In this document: one piece after another, positions 16,504 through 25,459 of the stretch
Layout: the number at the start of each line of letters is the position of its first letter
Position numbering within the stretch: position 1 is the stretch's first letter
NCBI GenBank assembly: GCA_029547185.1
Contig: JAKPPU010000032.1
Coordinates: 62,001 to 126,000 of the forward strand
DNA length: 64,000 nt
Reading direction: 5' to 3'
Origin: Deltaproteobacteria bacterium
GTDB taxonomy: Bacteria; Desulfobacterota; Desulfomonilia; UBA1062
Notes under the pieces: generated by a model
The model's database searches: none
The model's input: the letters and a program-made list of their open reading frames with translations, nothing else
Told to the model about the DNA's origin: nothing
Position numbers and translations under genes: made by a program

Positions 16504-19290
16504 TTACCTCGGACTCGGCCCTTCGGTGACCTGAACAAGATCATCGGTTCGGAGCCACTTCCTGAAGGCCTCCCTGACCTCGGGGGCGCCGAGCTTCAGG
16601 TATATCCCGGCCGCCCGGATCGGTTCGTCCAGAGGCAGATCGAGCTCGACCCGCCTGAGGAATCCCGATGCGATGTCATCGATGCTGGACTCCGAAAGGG
16701 GAATCTCCCGGAGAAGCAGGGCCTTGGCACGATCGAGCTCTTCAGTGCCGACGAGGGTATTCTGCATGTCTCTCAAGTTCTTGAGAATGATGGCCCGGGC
16801 TTTGCTCACATTGGGCGGATCGCAGGCATATTCGGTCACGTAGATACCCCGCGTCTTGCTCATCTGGAAGGAAGAGGACACGTAGTAGACGAGCCCTGCA
16901 TACTCCCGGAGGTCCCTGTACAGCCGCGTTGCATAGAATGATCCTCCGAGGACGGTATTGCCCAGTCTCAAAGGGTGGTAGTCAGGATCGGACCTTGTCA
17001 GCCCGAGGGTTTGGGCGAGGGTCACTCGATCCTGGATACGGCTTGCATTGGGCACTGTGGTGTAGGAAGGCTTGTTCAGGGGCACGGGCGGAAGGAGTAC
17101 TTCAGGCTTCGGATCCTCGGGCGCCTTCCATCCGCCGAAATATTTCATTACAGCCTCTCGTGCCCGCTCGGGCGTAATGTTTCCGGCTACCACGATTGTC
17201 GTCAGGTCGGGTCGGAACACCTTACGGTAGTAGTCTTTCACGTCCTCGAGGGTCAGGGATGATATGGTAGCAGGCGTAGCCTGCCGCAGCGACGGGTCAT
17301 TCTCGGGAAAGAGGGCTTTCTTAAGGGCGCGCTCGGCAAGGTATTCCGAGCTCTTGAGGCGGCCGGCCGCCTCGGCTGCGGCCTGGGTCCGCACTACCTC
17401 GAAGGCCTGCGCGGGGAGGGCGGGGTTGAGCTCGTTGTCCGCCAGGAGCTGCATGCCTCGGTCGAACCGATCGGCCAGGACCTGAAGAGAGAAATCCTTT
17501 CCTGCAGACTCCACAGCGCCGATATCGTCGAGCGCCTTCAGGAAGGAGTCACGATCGAGCGATGCGGTCCCGAAAGAGAAGAGATTCTCGAGGACGCCAT
17601 CGACACCCTCCTTGCCTGCAGGCTCTTCCATTTCGGGCTTGTTCCGGATGCGGCCGTACACGCTCACCGTATTGCTCACCGGTGCGCTCTGCACGATGAG
17701 CCTGATCCCGTTCGGCAGGACATCGACGACGGGATGCAGGGTCGAGGAAGGGATGGTAAGCCTTCTGAGCGATTTTTCAGCCCAGTCCGGAAGCCGTACA
17801 GGCTTGATCTGCTTGGGGGTGAAGGATTCCTTGCCCCCGAATCCCTTTCCCGACACCGGATTTCCCGACGGCTGAGGCGTGAGGACGGCGGCTATGGAAT
17901 GATCGAGGTCAAGGTATTTTCGTGCCACCCGCTCGACGTCTTCGACCGTCACCTTCCTGATGGCATTCACGTCATCCTCGGGCGAATTCCTCCCCTCGAC
18001 GGCCAGGGCTTGGGACCAGGACATGGCAAGTCCGGCCACCGAGTTCTTCTCGAACTCTGTCTCGGTTACCTTGCGCCGTTTGGCTGCCTCGACCATGTCG
18101 GCGGATATCCCGCCCTTTTTTGTCGAGCCCAGAATGCTTCGGATGTCTTTCTGGAGTGATTGTGCATCTGCTCCCTGGGGAAATGCAGCGATGGCATACC
18201 CGAGGCCTGCCTTGGTGAAAGAATCGATCTCGAAATCCGTATCCAGCGCCTTGCCCTGCAGCACGAGCGCGTAGAGACTCCCGCGGCGGCTCGACAGGAT
18301 ATCGGCCAGTACCTGCGCAGCAGCATAATCAGGGCTGTCATAGCCGGGCATCCTAAATGAGGTTATGACCATCCCGTAGGGTTTGTCTGTCGTGAGCCGG
18401 ATGGTCTCAGGCCTCACGGGCTGCAGGCGGACCTTCGGGCGCGGCGGGAGCTTTTTCGCGGGAATGCTGCCGAAGAGGCTCCTGACGCGGGCAAGGGCCT
18501 CCTGAGGCTGCACGTTTCCGACAATGACGAGAATGGCATTATTGGGCACGTACCAGGTCTCGTGGAATTGCTTGAGCATGGCACTTGTCGTCTTGGCGAA
18601 GGAAGCGCGGGTCCCCAGCGGATCGTGTGCGTAGGGCGTGCCTTTGAACATGGCCTCGAGGAGCTTTATGTAGAAGACATATTCGGGAATGGACAGATCC
18701 TGTGCCACCTCCTGTTCTATTGCGCCCCTTTCCTGGCTCCATAGCTCCCGGCTGTCGAGAATGCCCCGCATGCGGATTGCCTCGATGCGCAGGGCGACAT
18801 CGAGGTCTTCAGAGGGAACGGTAAAGAAATACAGGCTTGCATTCTGCGTGGTCATGGCATTGAACATGCCGCCAAGAGAGGCGGTGATGTTTGCCAGCTG
18901 GCCTGCCGAGAGTTCTGGAGTGCCCCGGAACATCATGTGCTCCAGTGCATGAGCCGTTCCCGGAAAGCCCGGAGGCGTCTCGTTCGATCCGACGAGGTAG
19001 CTCATCACGGTCGTCGCCACAGGCGCGAGCGTGTTGCGCACGATGACCACCCGCAATCCGTTATCGAGGGTGGCTCGCAGCACCTCCTGATCCTGCCCGG
19101 CGGATTCATCGGCCGTCCGGACATCCGAAGCGGGGAGGAGAAAGGCTGCTGAGAAGAGAAGGAACAGGCAGAAAAGCTTGAGGAGACTTCCGGGACTGAT
19201 TCGTCCGCAACGGGCATATTTACGGGTATTCGAGCGGCTCGCGTTCTCTCCTGGTTCTGAACCGCCGGGACCGTATCCGGTCATGTTCAT
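16504..19290 (-). CDS. Two-lobed M16 family zinc metalloprotease, exported
   Basis: The 928-residue protein has an N-terminal hydrophobic export segment (about residues 45-65) and two M16 peptidase repeats. The first repeat has the inverted zinc site H114-A-L-E117-H118 within AHALEHMMFRGTPE and a downstream glutamate in ERGAIEQEVAQ. The second repeat (from about residue 520) lacks HxxEH, as in the inactive half of pitrilysin-type enzymes, and has the usual DLTTIVVAGNITPE block. The start at 19290 is chosen because aggagg lies seven bases upstream. M16 proteases of this size degrade peptides in the periplasm. It is transcribed alone, convergent with the ElyC-like gene. Confidence 0.92.
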   Translation of the reverse strand: MNMTGYGPGGSEPGENASRSNTRKYARCGRISPGSLLKLFCLFLLFSAAFLLPASDVRTADESAGQDQEVLRATLDNGLRVVIVRNTLAPVATTVMSYLVGSNETPPGFPGTAHALEHMMFRGTPELSAGQLANITASLGGMFNAMTTQNASLYFFTVPSEDLDVALRIEAIRMRGILDSRELWSQERGAIEQEVAQDLSIPEYVFYIKLLEAMFKGTPYAHDPLGTRASFAKTTSAMLKQFHETWYVPNNAILVIVGNVQPQEALARVRSLFGSIPAKKLPPRPKVRLQPVRPETIRLTTDKPYGMVITSFRMPGYDSPDYAAAQVLADILSSRRGSLYALVLQGKALDTDFEIDSFTKAGLGYAIAAFPQGADAQSLQKDIRSILGSTKKGGISADMVEAAKRRKVTETEFEKNSVAGLAMSWSQALAVEGRNSPEDDVNAIRKVTVEDVERVARKYLDLDHSIAAVLTPQPSGNPVSGKGFGGKESFTPKQIKPVRLPDWAEKSLRRLTIPSSTLHPVVDVLPNGIRLIVQSAPVSNTVSVYGRIRNKPEMEEPAGKEGVDGVLENLFSFGTASLDRDSFLKALDDIGAVESAGKDFSLQVLADRFDRGMQLLADNELNPALPAQAFEVVRTQAAAEAAGRLKSSEYLAERALKKALFPENDPSLRQATPATISSLTLEDVKDYYRKVFRPDLTTIVVAGNITPERAREAVMKYFGGWKAPEDPKPEVLLPPVPLNKPSYTTVPNASRIQDRVTLAQTLGLTRSDPDYHPLRLGNTVLGGSFYATRLYRDLREYAGLVYYVSSSFQMSKTRGIYVTEYACDPPNVSKARAIILKNLRDMQNTLVGTEELDRAKALLLREIPLSESSIDDIASGFLRRVELDLPLDEPIRAAGIYLKLGAPEVREAFRKWLRTDDLVQVTEGPSPR

Positions 19291-19659
19291 GATACTTCCT
19301 CCTCTTGGGAAGGATACCTGGGTAGACGTTCTCTTTTTAAGGATCTGTCTCTCACGTCGAGGACCGTCACCAGTATTAGTAAATCTGGAAACTTGAAGAA
19401 TCAAGAGCAGCTGCTTGAAGATCCGGCATGCCTGCCCGTGTCCCGGGATATCCTGCACCGTCCCGGCCGACAGGGCGGGGCACACAGGGATCGCCCGGGT
19501 CTTGAGGCCTGCAGGGACGCAGACGGCTTGAGTTGCTTGAAAGAGAAATCATAATTGACTTTCAAAGGGCTGATGAGTAGCTTCATGAGGCCTCTTAAAA
19601 AATTGAGGCTATTCCTGTGTATTCGTCCTTGAACACGGTATGCGCTTAAGGGAGATCCG

Positions 19660-20121
19660 GTGAAAATCAGAAGAGCGACTCCTCGCGATATCCCATCCAT
19701 CTGCGAGATGCACAACTCATCCATACGGGAGTTGTGCCTCGGCCCCTACTCGCAGGACCAGATAGACGACTGGGTCAGTGCGCTGAATCCCCATGGATAC
19801 GTCAAGGTAATGGAGACACTCGAATTTATCCTTGCCGTTGAAAAGGAGATCGTGGGCCTCTCGATACTCGATCCGGGAAAAGCGGAATTGACCGCCTTGT
19901 ACGTATCTCCCCGTCATGTCGGGCAGGGAATCGGCACGATGCTCGTGGCCGAGGTGGAAGCACTGTCAGGAGAAGCGGACATACACGCGCTTCATCTGAG
20001 CTCGACCTTGAATGCCGTCGGCTTTTATGAGCGCACGGGCTTTGTCCGCCAGTACGATTCGTCCTATACCCTGCCGTGCGGAACCGTACTGCCGTGTGTG
20101 AGGATGATGAAGAGGCTTTGA
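19660..20121 (+). CDS. GNAT family N-acetyltransferase
   Basis: This 153-residue single-domain GNAT reads RRATPRDIPSICEMHN at the N-terminus, ALYVSPRHVGQGIGTMLV for the acetyl-CoA loop and NAVGFYERTGFV near the end. The GTG start at 19660 follows gggagatcc. It is about as similar to other GNATs as to the copy at 14371, so the two need not be recent duplicates. Substrate unknown. Confidence 0.88.
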   Translation: MKIRRATPRDIPSICEMHNSSIRELCLGPYSQDQIDDWVSALNPHGYVKVMETLEFILAVEKEIVGLSILDPGKAELTALYVSPRHVGQGIGTMLVAEVEALSGEADIHALHLSSTLNAVGFYERTGFVRQYDSSYTLPCGTVLPCVRMMKRL

Positions 20122-20388
20122 AGGCGGAAGAGCTGATTGGTTCGAGCGATACCCAGAAACTTACAGAGGACATGCAGACCATCCCGATCTTTTTCCCGGG
20201 CGGGCTTTCCCTGACGGCCGGTCGTCAAGGGCAGCCCGGTAGAGAGCATTCGAATGCATCCGCCACCGGATTGAGATGATGCCGGAATGGACTATTCTAT
20301 AATCACATCCCACCCTCAAACGCAGTTGATGGGGTGGATGCCCTGGATATTAAATAACGTTCGTGCAAGTAGAGCAAAGGTAACACAC

Positions 20389-21183
20389 ATGCCGTACCGG
20401 AGCCCGAATCATCTCAATTTCTGGGAAAAGCTCATGCTCAAGACGTTTCCTCCCCTGATCGCCTTTCTTATCAGGAACTGGTGCCGCACCTGCAGGGTGG
20501 TCGCCCGCATCAATGAAGAGAACGAGAGGAATGCCGTGATCGCCTGCAACGGGGCTGTCTATGTGAGCTGGCACCAGAGGATGTTCTACTTCTTCAAGGA
20601 CTTCGGCAACCGGAACATCATCATGATGATCAGCAGGAGCAAGGACGGGGATTATGCCAACGACGTCGCCCTTCGCCTGGGTTTCTCGTCCGTCAGGGGA
20701 AGCAAGGGCAAAGGCGGGCATAAGGCCATGTACAAGCTCATCGAGAAGCTCAATGAGGGGGGCCGCACTGCGGGCATCATGGTTGACGGCCCCAAGGGAC
20801 CCCCGCGGGTTCTCAAAATGGGTGCGATAAAGATCGCCGAGGACACCGGCAAGCCCATCATCCCCATGATGTACGGGGCAGAGCACCGGATCGTGCTGAA
20901 AAGCTGGGACCGGTATTTCCTTCCTGTACCCTTCACCAGGATCGTCGTTTACCACGGCAACCCGATCTTCGTTCCCCGGGGTGCAACCAGGGAAGAAGCG
21001 AGACGAATCAGGCTCGAGGTGGAGAGGGTCCTCAATGAGATGGCGGACGTGTGTGATACCTTCTGGGGAGGCAATCCCGTAGGAAAGCCCGGGTATGACC
21101 TCGTGGCGGCAGACACGAGGGAAGAGATCGGTTATTTCTCCAATCCGAGCAGCTCGGGAGAGGGCCTGATAAACAATTCCTGA
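20389..21183 (+). CDS. DUF374 lysophospholipid acyltransferase family protein
   Basis: The 264-residue protein matches the DUF374 branch of the PlsC-like acyltransferases. It has an N-terminal membrane-associated helix (FPPLIAFLIRNWCRTC), the HxxxxD-like SWHQRMFYFFKDF, then MMISRSKDGDYANDVALRLG, SVRGSKGKGGHKAMYKL and MVDGPKGPPRVLKMGAIKIA. DUF374 proteins are taken to acylate lipid A precursors or related lipids. The ATG at 20389 is chosen for its caaagg site; the frame extends upstream to 20287 without a better one. Confidence 0.88.
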   Translation: MPYRSPNHLNFWEKLMLKTFPPLIAFLIRNWCRTCRVVARINEENERNAVIACNGAVYVSWHQRMFYFFKDFGNRNIIMMISRSKDGDYANDVALRLGFSSVRGSKGKGGHKAMYKLIEKLNEGGRTAGIMVDGPKGPPRVLKMGAIKIAEDTGKPIIPMMYGAEHRIVLKSWDRYFLPVPFTRIVVYHGNPIFVPRGATREEARRIRLEVERVLNEMADVCDTFWGGNPVGKPGYDLVAADTREEIGYFSNPSSSGEGLINNS

Positions 21184-21338
21184 AAAGATCATTTCCGGAA
21201 GTAAAAATCTCCTTGTACGCAAGCACGGGTATCGGTTATTACATCCCATAGATTCACAGGTGAACGATCGTCCGGCAGAGACTGCCCGAGATCGGCCTCT
21301 GCGCTTAAAAAGAAAGGCAACACCTTAAGAGGATGGCG

Positions 21339-21695
21339 ATGAGATGCGAGAACTGCCAGGCTGAGATAGGATTCTGGACGGCATTGCGACAGTCGATCCC
21401 CTACCGTCTCCAGTGCTTTCAATGCAATGCCAGATACAGGGTCTCCGCTCCCTTCCTGAGCGTACTCTTCATCGCCGCCGTCTTCATATTTGCAGGATTG
21501 CTGCCTGTCTTCAAGGCCGGCTTCGAGGAGTTCGGACCTTTCTTCATCGCTCCCTTCGCAGCCTTCACGATAGGCGTCTGGTTCGTCATTGAATTCATCC
21601 TGTACAGATACATCGCCGGTAGGGGACGGCTCACCAGGATAGATAAGACCGGGCAGGAGTCGGTAAATCCGGCGGAAGGTTCGACAGGAGAATAG
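21339..21695 (+). CDS. Zinc-ribbon membrane protein, hypothetical
   Basis: The 118-residue protein begins with an N-terminal CENCQ...CFQCN four-cysteine zinc ribbon that reads into the cytosol, followed by two or three membrane helices (APFLSVLFIAAVFIFAGLLP and APFAAFTIGVWFVIEFILY). The layout resembles small CxxC-TM proteins of gammaproteobacteria with unknown function. The ATG at 21339 sits properly behind taagagg; another ATG is six bases upstream. The DUF1284 gene follows five bases after its stop. Confidence 0.75.
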   Translation: MRCENCQAEIGFWTALRQSIPYRLQCFQCNARYRVSAPFLSVLFIAAVFIFAGLLPVFKAGFEEFGPFFIAPFAAFTIGVWFVIEFILYRYIAGRGRLTRIDKTGQESVNPAEGSTGE

Positions 21696-21699
21696 AAAA

Positions 21700-22092
21700 G
21701 TGAAGCTGAGACCGCATCATATCCTGTGCGTACAGTTTCTTCCCGACGGCGATACCGGGCGGGGCAGGGAATACAAGGAGATGGAGACGCGGATCAAGGA
21801 GGTCATGAGACAGCCGGACGACACGCTGATCGAGGTAACCAAGGGTGTGGATGATTTGTGCGCCCCGTGTCCCGACTGTGCCGATGGCCGCTGCAACAAC
21901 AGGTTCGGCGATGAAGCTTCCGTACGGAAATGGGATGCGCGGGTCATCGGGGGACTGGGGATCTCGTTCGGTGAGAGCATGAGCGCAAAGGCTCTCCACA
22001 CCCTCATCAGGAGCAAGGCCCCTCTCGCATTCTGCAGGGACCGGTGTCCCTGGCGACCGGCGTGCGGGGTCTTCGGGAAGATCGGGGGCTAG
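21700..22092 (+). CDS. DUF1284 domain protein
   Basis: The 130-residue protein starts with KLRPHHILCVQF, the hallmark of DUF1284, and has a VDDLCAPCPDCADGRCNN cluster and a C-terminal FCRDRCPWRPACGVF, eight cysteines that could bind iron-sulfur or zinc. It starts at a GTG behind ggagaatag, five bases after the previous stop. The frame stops at TAG 22090, but the same frame continues directly into a DUF2284-like tail (see next entry), so its C-terminus may once have been longer. Confidence 0.8.
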   Translation: MKLRPHHILCVQFLPDGDTGRGREYKEMETRIKEVMRQPDDTLIEVTKGVDDLCAPCPDCADGRCNNRFGDEASVRKWDARVIGGLGISFGESMSAKALHTLIRSKAPLAFCRDRCPWRPACGVFGKIGG

Positions 22093-22245
22093 GTCTTCTG
22101 CAAGAACCCGAGGCAATCGAGGCCGACCGTCGAGGCCCTTGCGGTGGACGTCTACCAGACAGTCCGGCGTGCCGGATATCCCATAGAAGTCAGGTCGGAT
22201 TTCTCCCAGGAAATGGACCGCTATGCGGTCCTGCTCGTCGAATAG
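22093..22245 (+). pseudogene. DUF2284 C-terminal remnant in frame after the DUF1284 stop
   Basis: Directly after TAG 22090-22092 the same frame reads VFCKNPRQSRPTVEALAVDV and on to GYPIEVRSDFSQEMDRYAVL, ending in VE and a stop at 22245. This matches the C-terminal pattern of DUF2284 putative metal-binding proteins (CRxPxxxRPSMEAxGIDVxKTxxxAG...YGLxLxE). No start codon with a ribosome site exists in this piece, so it is either a gene remnant or a nonsense-interrupted extension of the DUF1284 protein. From 22246 to 22414 nothing else is seen. Confidence 0.55.
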
Positions 22246-22414
22246 CTACTTTCCCCCTGACTCATCCCTGTTTGAGAAGGCCTTTTTCAGGGTTATTCTT
22301 TTAAGTATCTGTAAGCCCTTTTTATCGAAAGATACCGAAGCTCCTTTCGGATGAGGCAGCTCCAATCTGCAGCAGATCTGAAGGTATGATGCAAGGACAA
22401 AGGAGAAGATTCCC

Positions 22415-22894
22415 ATGGAAGTTCCCGCATGTGGAAAGAGCCTGGAAAGCAGAGTATCACGGCATACCAGCCCTCTTGTAAACCGGGAGATAATGACCCA
22501 GACAGAGAAATCCCTGCTGTTCTATGCGGAGCATCCGGATCAGATAGACGACCGGATAAGCATGCTCAAGGGAGAGTGGGACATCGAGAGGACGCTGGAG
22601 GCCAATGCCTCCATCCTGGAATTGTACAGCCTCTTCATATCCGCAATCATGAGGAGAAGGCTGTACATCCTGCTCGGGATAGCCGTCGTGGGTTTTCTCC
22701 TTCAGCATGCGATTCAGGGATGGTGCCCTCCGGTTTCAGTCTTCAGGCGTCTGGGGATCAGGACAAAGGAGGAGATTCAGCTCGAGCTCTACGGCCTGCG
22801 CATGCTCAAGGGCGATTTCGACGGGATTCTCGAGATAAGCGGAATGGACCCGAGGGACCGTGTCAAGAGGGTCATCGAAGTGCTGAGCACGTAG
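22415..22894 (+). CDS. YgaP-like/DUF2892-type small membrane protein
   Basis: The 159-residue protein has a central membrane hairpin (RRRLYILLGIAVVGFLLQHA) followed by IQGWCPPVSVFRRLGIRT. That signature is typical of the DUF2892/YgaP transmembrane family, where the cysteine-containing loop follows the hairpin. The C-terminus adds a helical EIQLELYGLRMLKGDFDGIL tail. Two starts are possible: ATG 22415 with an ideal aaaggagaa site (used here) and ATG 22493 with gggaga, which would give a 133-residue protein closer to the domain boundary. Confidence 0.75.
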   Translation: MEVPACGKSLESRVSRHTSPLVNREIMTQTEKSLLFYAEHPDQIDDRISMLKGEWDIERTLEANASILELYSLFISAIMRRRLYILLGIAVVGFLLQHAIQGWCPPVSVFRRLGIRTKEEIQLELYGLRMLKGDFDGILEISGMDPRDRVKRVIEVLST

Positions 22895-22922
22895 TTCCCG
22901 CTTTTTTTCCCGTGAGGCAACG

Positions 22923-23168
22923 GTGGCGCTCAGGCTGACAGCCCTGGAAGAGAGAATCAAGAGGCTTAAGTTCGTCGGAGCCCGGCAGATCGGAAAAGGC
23001 AGGAGCCGCTTGCGCCATTACATGAAAATCCCGGGTCCGGGAATCATCGCCGGAGCGGCGGATGACGACCCCTTGAGGCCATGGCTGTCAGGTCTGTACG
23101 TGGCAGGACAGCGGAGAGGAAGAGGTGTCGGCACGAAACCGGTGGAGGCCGGACTGCTCAGAAGGTAA
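22923..23168 (+). pseudogene. Probable GNAT acetyltransferase remnant
   Basis: The frame ends with DDPLRPWLSGLYVAGQRRGRGVGT, very like the PWLxxLYVxPxxRGxGIGxxL acetyl-CoA loop of GNAT enzymes, then stops 12 codons later. A complete GNAT would need about 60 more residues after this point, and the 50 residues before it do not form the usual N-terminal strands. A GTG at 22923 would start the piece, without a good ribosome site. It is read as a decayed fragment next to the convergent sugar dehydrogenase gene. Confidence 0.5.
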
Positions 23169-23177
23169 AGGGCTTCA

Positions 23178-24410
23178 TTATTTATAGACGAGCCGCAGGA
23201 TCTTGTCGTCTCCCTTCCTGGGAGTTCCTCTGCCGTCGCGGTTGCTCGTCAGGACATAGAGATTTCCATCCGGACCAGTGACGACATCACGGAGCCTCCC
23301 GTACTTCCCGCTCGACCAGTCCTCTCCGAAGAGCCGCTCGATGGAGGTCACCGTGTACCCCCTGCCCGATCTTTCGAGGCCTATGCGCACGAGAGCTTCG
23401 GCTTTGAGGGTTGCCAGATAGAGATCTCTGCGGAAAAACGTCATCCCGGCAGGGGGTGTCGCCTTGCCGGGCCAGAATACGATGGGATCGACATAGGGCT
23501 TCATGTTCACCTTGCCCAGGACCCGGGGCCACCCGTAGTTGCCGCCTTTGCGGATGATAATCACCGAGTCTTTTCCATGCAGCCCGAACTCGCCGGATGG
23601 GCCGTGTACGGAGGAAAAAAGGCTGCCGGTGTCGGGGTCCCACGCAAGGCCCTGCGGGTTGCGGAGACCGTACGCGTAGACAGGGGAGTTCCCGAAAGGG
23701 TTGTCTTTGGGGATGGAGCCGTCGGGAGTGAGCCGGAGTATCTTCCCTCCGAGGTTGGAGAGATCCTGTGCTGTTTGAGGATGCGTGGCGTCGCCGGTAC
23801 AGACGTAGAGCATCCTGTCCGGTCCGAATGCGATCCTTCCTCCGTCATGGAAGCGTGCTGCAGGGAGACGGTCGATGATGACCCTGTCGGACACAGCCGT
23901 CTTCCCGGTGTCCCTCAGGCGTTCGACCCTGTTATAGGATTTGATGCCCACCCGGTGGGTATACATGACATAGAGATAGGGCTTTAGCGGGTAATCGGGA
24001 TGGAGTGCAAGCCCCATCAGCCCGCCCTCGCCGAGGGATGAGGCAGGGATGAAGGCGTACGGCGTATCGAGAAGCTTTCCCCTGTCGATCATCCGTATCC
24101 TCCCCGGCCTCTCGGTGACAAGCGCCCTTCCGTCGGGAAGAAACACGAGCTCCCATGGTATCTCGAGATCTTGGGCAAAGGTCTCGACAGTGAAATCCCG
24201 GGGGCTCGGTATGAAAACATCGTGGACCTTCTGAGGCACGGTGCCGACAACCGGGTTTCCTGATCGAGGGCTCTCGGATATTCCAAAAGTCTCCGGGCAG
24301 GGAGCGACGATCCAGACAAAAGCGATGACCAGGAACAGGGCAAAGACCCTTCCTCTGCGGACTGACATGCCGATTTGCATAAAACCGTTGCCATAGCGGT
24401 GTCTTGTCAT
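23178..24410 (-). CDS. PQQ-dependent aldose sugar dehydrogenase (YliI/Hhip type), exported
   Basis: The 410-residue protein begins with an export signal (RRGRVFALFLVIAFVWIVAP). It folds as a six-bladed glucose/sorbosone dehydrogenase propeller: IPWELVFLPDGRALVTERPG, GLMGLALHPDY, HDGGRIAFGPDRMLYVCTGD, YAYGLRNPQGLAWDP and GNYGWPRVLGKV are family blocks that supply the active-site His, Gln and Arg. These enzymes oxidise aldose sugars in the periplasm with PQQ, though several homologues have lost activity. The start at 24410 lies behind gggaggagg; an earlier ATG at 24431 has no site. It is divergent from the DUF2795 array. Confidence 0.9.
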   Translation of the reverse strand: MTRHRYGNGFMQIGMSVRRGRVFALFLVIAFVWIVAPCPETFGISESPRSGNPVVGTVPQKVHDVFIPSPRDFTVETFAQDLEIPWELVFLPDGRALVTERPGRIRMIDRGKLLDTPYAFIPASSLGEGGLMGLALHPDYPLKPYLYVMYTHRVGIKSYNRVERLRDTGKTAVSDRVIIDRLPAARFHDGGRIAFGPDRMLYVCTGDATHPQTAQDLSNLGGKILRLTPDGSIPKDNPFGNSPVYAYGLRNPQGLAWDPDTGSLFSSVHGPSGEFGLHGKDSVIIIRKGGNYGWPRVLGKVNMKPYVDPIVFWPGKATPPAGMTFFRRDLYLATLKAEALVRIGLERSGRGYTVTSIERLFGEDWSSGKYGRLRDVVTGPDGNLYVLTSNRDGRGTPRKGDDKILRLVYK

Positions 24411-24799
24411 GCCTCCTCCCTCGGTACCCATGGAGATGCATTCATGTGATGATTCCCTGTAATGGAGGATACGGGTAACAGGCCGGGTCTCAATTCCCGT
24501 TCCTTATGGAAGAAAGGAAGGGATCGGGCAAAATGGATAACTTGCATATTCATATTAGATCGACAAAAATCACTGGAAATAGCCTTATACAAATTAAAAT
24601 TGGCAATAATCAGGAAACCGATAAGTCCAATAAGAGGCAATCAAATGTAAGTGATAAACCACACGGGCAGGGTGAAAGCCAGCCCTAATGAGATGGGGCA
24701 AGCATTGAGAAAGGTAACCCACAGCCTATAATAAATATTTAGAAAAACCATGCAGAGAGAAGGAATTAAGATAAATTGATAGAAATAGAGGGTGTATAA
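24411..24799. promoter_or_regulatory. AT-rich upstream region of the DUF2795 array
   Basis: The region is clearly richer in A and T than its neighbours, especially 24535-24800, and precedes the first of seven DUF2795 genes. It must hold the divergent sugar-dehydrogenase promoter and probably the array promoter; I cannot fix exact -10 and -35 boxes. Short frames (for example 24506-24688) have no family resemblance and are not called. Confidence 0.4.
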
Positions 24800-24991
24800 A
24801 TGCCAGTCAGTATTGTCCAGCTCGATAAATTTATCACGGGAACGAATTTCCCTGCAAATAAGAATGACCTGAGGAAGACGGCCCGCGAGAACTGTGCCCC
24901 CGACCTGATCATCGATCTCATAAACAACCTTCCCGACCGCAGGTTCAATTCCGAGACGGATGTGAATCGAGCTATATACGACATCGAGTAG
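24800..24991 (+). CDS. DUF2795 protein, array copy 1
   Basis: This 63-residue protein consists of one DUF2795 domain: SIVQLDKFITGTNFPANKND, then LRKTARENCAPDLIIDLINN and LPDRRFNSETDV, closing with a DIE end. The shared family frame is YLxGIxFPxxKxxLxxxAxxNxAPxDVxxLLxxLPDxxYxSxxDVxxAI. DUF2795 is a small helical domain of unknown function. The ATG follows gagggtg. It is the most divergent copy at its N-terminus (FITGTNFP instead of YLxGIxFP) and leads the array. Confidence 0.85.
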   Translation: MPVSIVQLDKFITGTNFPANKNDLRKTARENCAPDLIIDLINNLPDRRFNSETDVNRAIYDIE

Positions 24992-25075
24992 GAGTGCTCT
25001 CAGAGGAGGGAGGAATGGCAAAGAGCATGCAGGCCTTTGCCGTGCATGCTGAACGTGAAGGAAGAGAGGTGACAA

Positions 25076-25267
25076 ATGCCTGTCAACGCAGCTGAACTAC
25101 AATGGTATCTCGAAGGGATAGATTTCCCGGCCACAAAGGATGAAGTGGTCAACCTGGCGCGCTACAACCATGCAACCGATGGCGTCATGCAGTTGCTCAA
25201 GAAGCTGCCGGACAGGGAATACTCTTCACCCGAGGATGTCATCGAAACCTCCGGTGTCGGTGATTAG
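25076..25267 (+). CDS. DUF2795 protein, array copy 2
   Basis: This 63-residue copy reads AAELQWYLEGIDFPATKDEV and LLKKLPDREYSSPEDV. Its last ten residues (DVIETSGVGD) keep the family length but not the DVxKAIGxIE consensus of the other copies, so the tail has diverged or was exchanged. The residue N/APxD region reads NHATDGVMQLL. The ATG follows gagaggtgac. Remains of a further copy lie directly downstream (25317-25382). Confidence 0.85.
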   Translation: MPVNAAELQWYLEGIDFPATKDEVVNLARYNHATDGVMQLLKKLPDREYSSPEDVIETSGVGD

Positions 25268-25316
25268 GATCACGAAATGGGCCGGTAATGGAACACGAGG
25301 CCAAGGTGATCACGAC

Positions 25317-25382
25317 AAGTTTCCATATCAGAGCTTCCTTTGTCTCAGTGATGTCGACAAGGCGATAGGAGATATCGAGTAA
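25317..25382 (+). pseudogene. 3' remnant of an eighth DUF2795 copy
   Basis: In the frame starting at 25317 the sequence reads KFPYQSFLCLSDVDKAIGDI and a final E before TAA. It aligns with the C-terminus of copy 3 (RLPDQSYPSPVDVNKAVGRVD) with no gaps, but nothing upstream restores the first 40 residues in any frame. It is best read as the tail left by unequal recombination between neighbouring copies. An alternative is a 115-bp insertion into copy 2, since GATGTC occurs at 25235 and again at 25350. Confidence 0.6.
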
Positions 25383-25459
25383 ATAGTTCAAAGAGAAAAC
25401 CTACACACAGTTGATCAGCACAAAACCAAGACATAAACAAAGAACAAGGAGGTTGAAAC

